NCBI GenBank assembly: GCA_021791455.1
Contig: JAJYWM010000414.1
Span: forward strand, 1-5,768
Origin: a bacterium
GTDB lineage: Bacteria > Chloroflexota > Dormibacteria > UBA8260 > Bog-877
Direction of reading: 5' to 3'
DNA length: 5,768 nucleotides
Part shown: positions 5,765 to 5,768 of the stretch, one piece after another
Position numbering within the stretch: the first letter of the stretch is position 1
Layout of the letters: each line of letters starts with the position of its first letter
The notes under the pieces: generated by a model
Databases searched by the model: none
Told to the model about the DNA's origin: nothing
The model's input: the letters and a program-made list of their open reading frames with translations, nothing else
Made by a program: the position numbers and the translations under genes

Positions 5765-5768
5765 GGGC

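Noticed and set aside
1..5768. Phage, integron, CRISPR or resistance-island interpretation
   Set aside because: No structural phage genes, attC sites, spacer-repeat array or resistance gene are present; the gene order fits a Tn554-type module.

Overview
The window is a compact, fully co-directional four-gene block on the + strand. It comes from a high-GC bacterium, most likely an actinobacterium; this rests on base composition, GTG start use and short ATGA overlaps, and no phylogenetic marker is present. The first three genes form the classic Tn554-type transposition module: a roughly 400-residue tyrosine recombinase (TnpA-like), a 745-residue tyrosine recombinase with a C-terminal cysteine cluster (TnpB-like), and a 166-residue DUF6262/TnpC-like protein with a long C-terminal helix.

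Layout: 1-160 is a non-coding left leader, AT-richer in its first ~45 bases, containing a perfect 9-bp tandem repeat just upstream of the first gene. Gene 1 (161-1363) overlaps gene 2 (1356-3593) by 8 bp. Gene 2 overlaps gene 3 (3590-4090) by 4 bp. Gene 3 overlaps the longest reading of gene 4 (4087-5433) by 4 bp. Gene 4 encodes a 448-residue protein resembling DUF3987-type P-loop proteins of phage and plasmid replication modules, with a degenerate Walker A loop and a C-terminal winged-helix-like segment. The last 335 bases (5434-5768) are non-coding: a GC-rich hairpin region, then a cluster of GTCG/TTACGT motifs, then an AT-richer stretch that may be the right junction or flank.

How the genes may work together: the two recombinases would cut and rejoin the element ends without a target duplication, as in Tn554, and the TnpC-like protein would tune that reaction. 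In Tn554 the space after tnpC carries resistance genes. Here the only further gene is the P-loop protein, tightly coupled to the transposition genes. It may be a fourth component of the mobility machinery or a cargo gene. The repeated motifs in both terminal regions are candidate recombinase binding sites, but the exact element ends cannot be fixed from this sequence alone.
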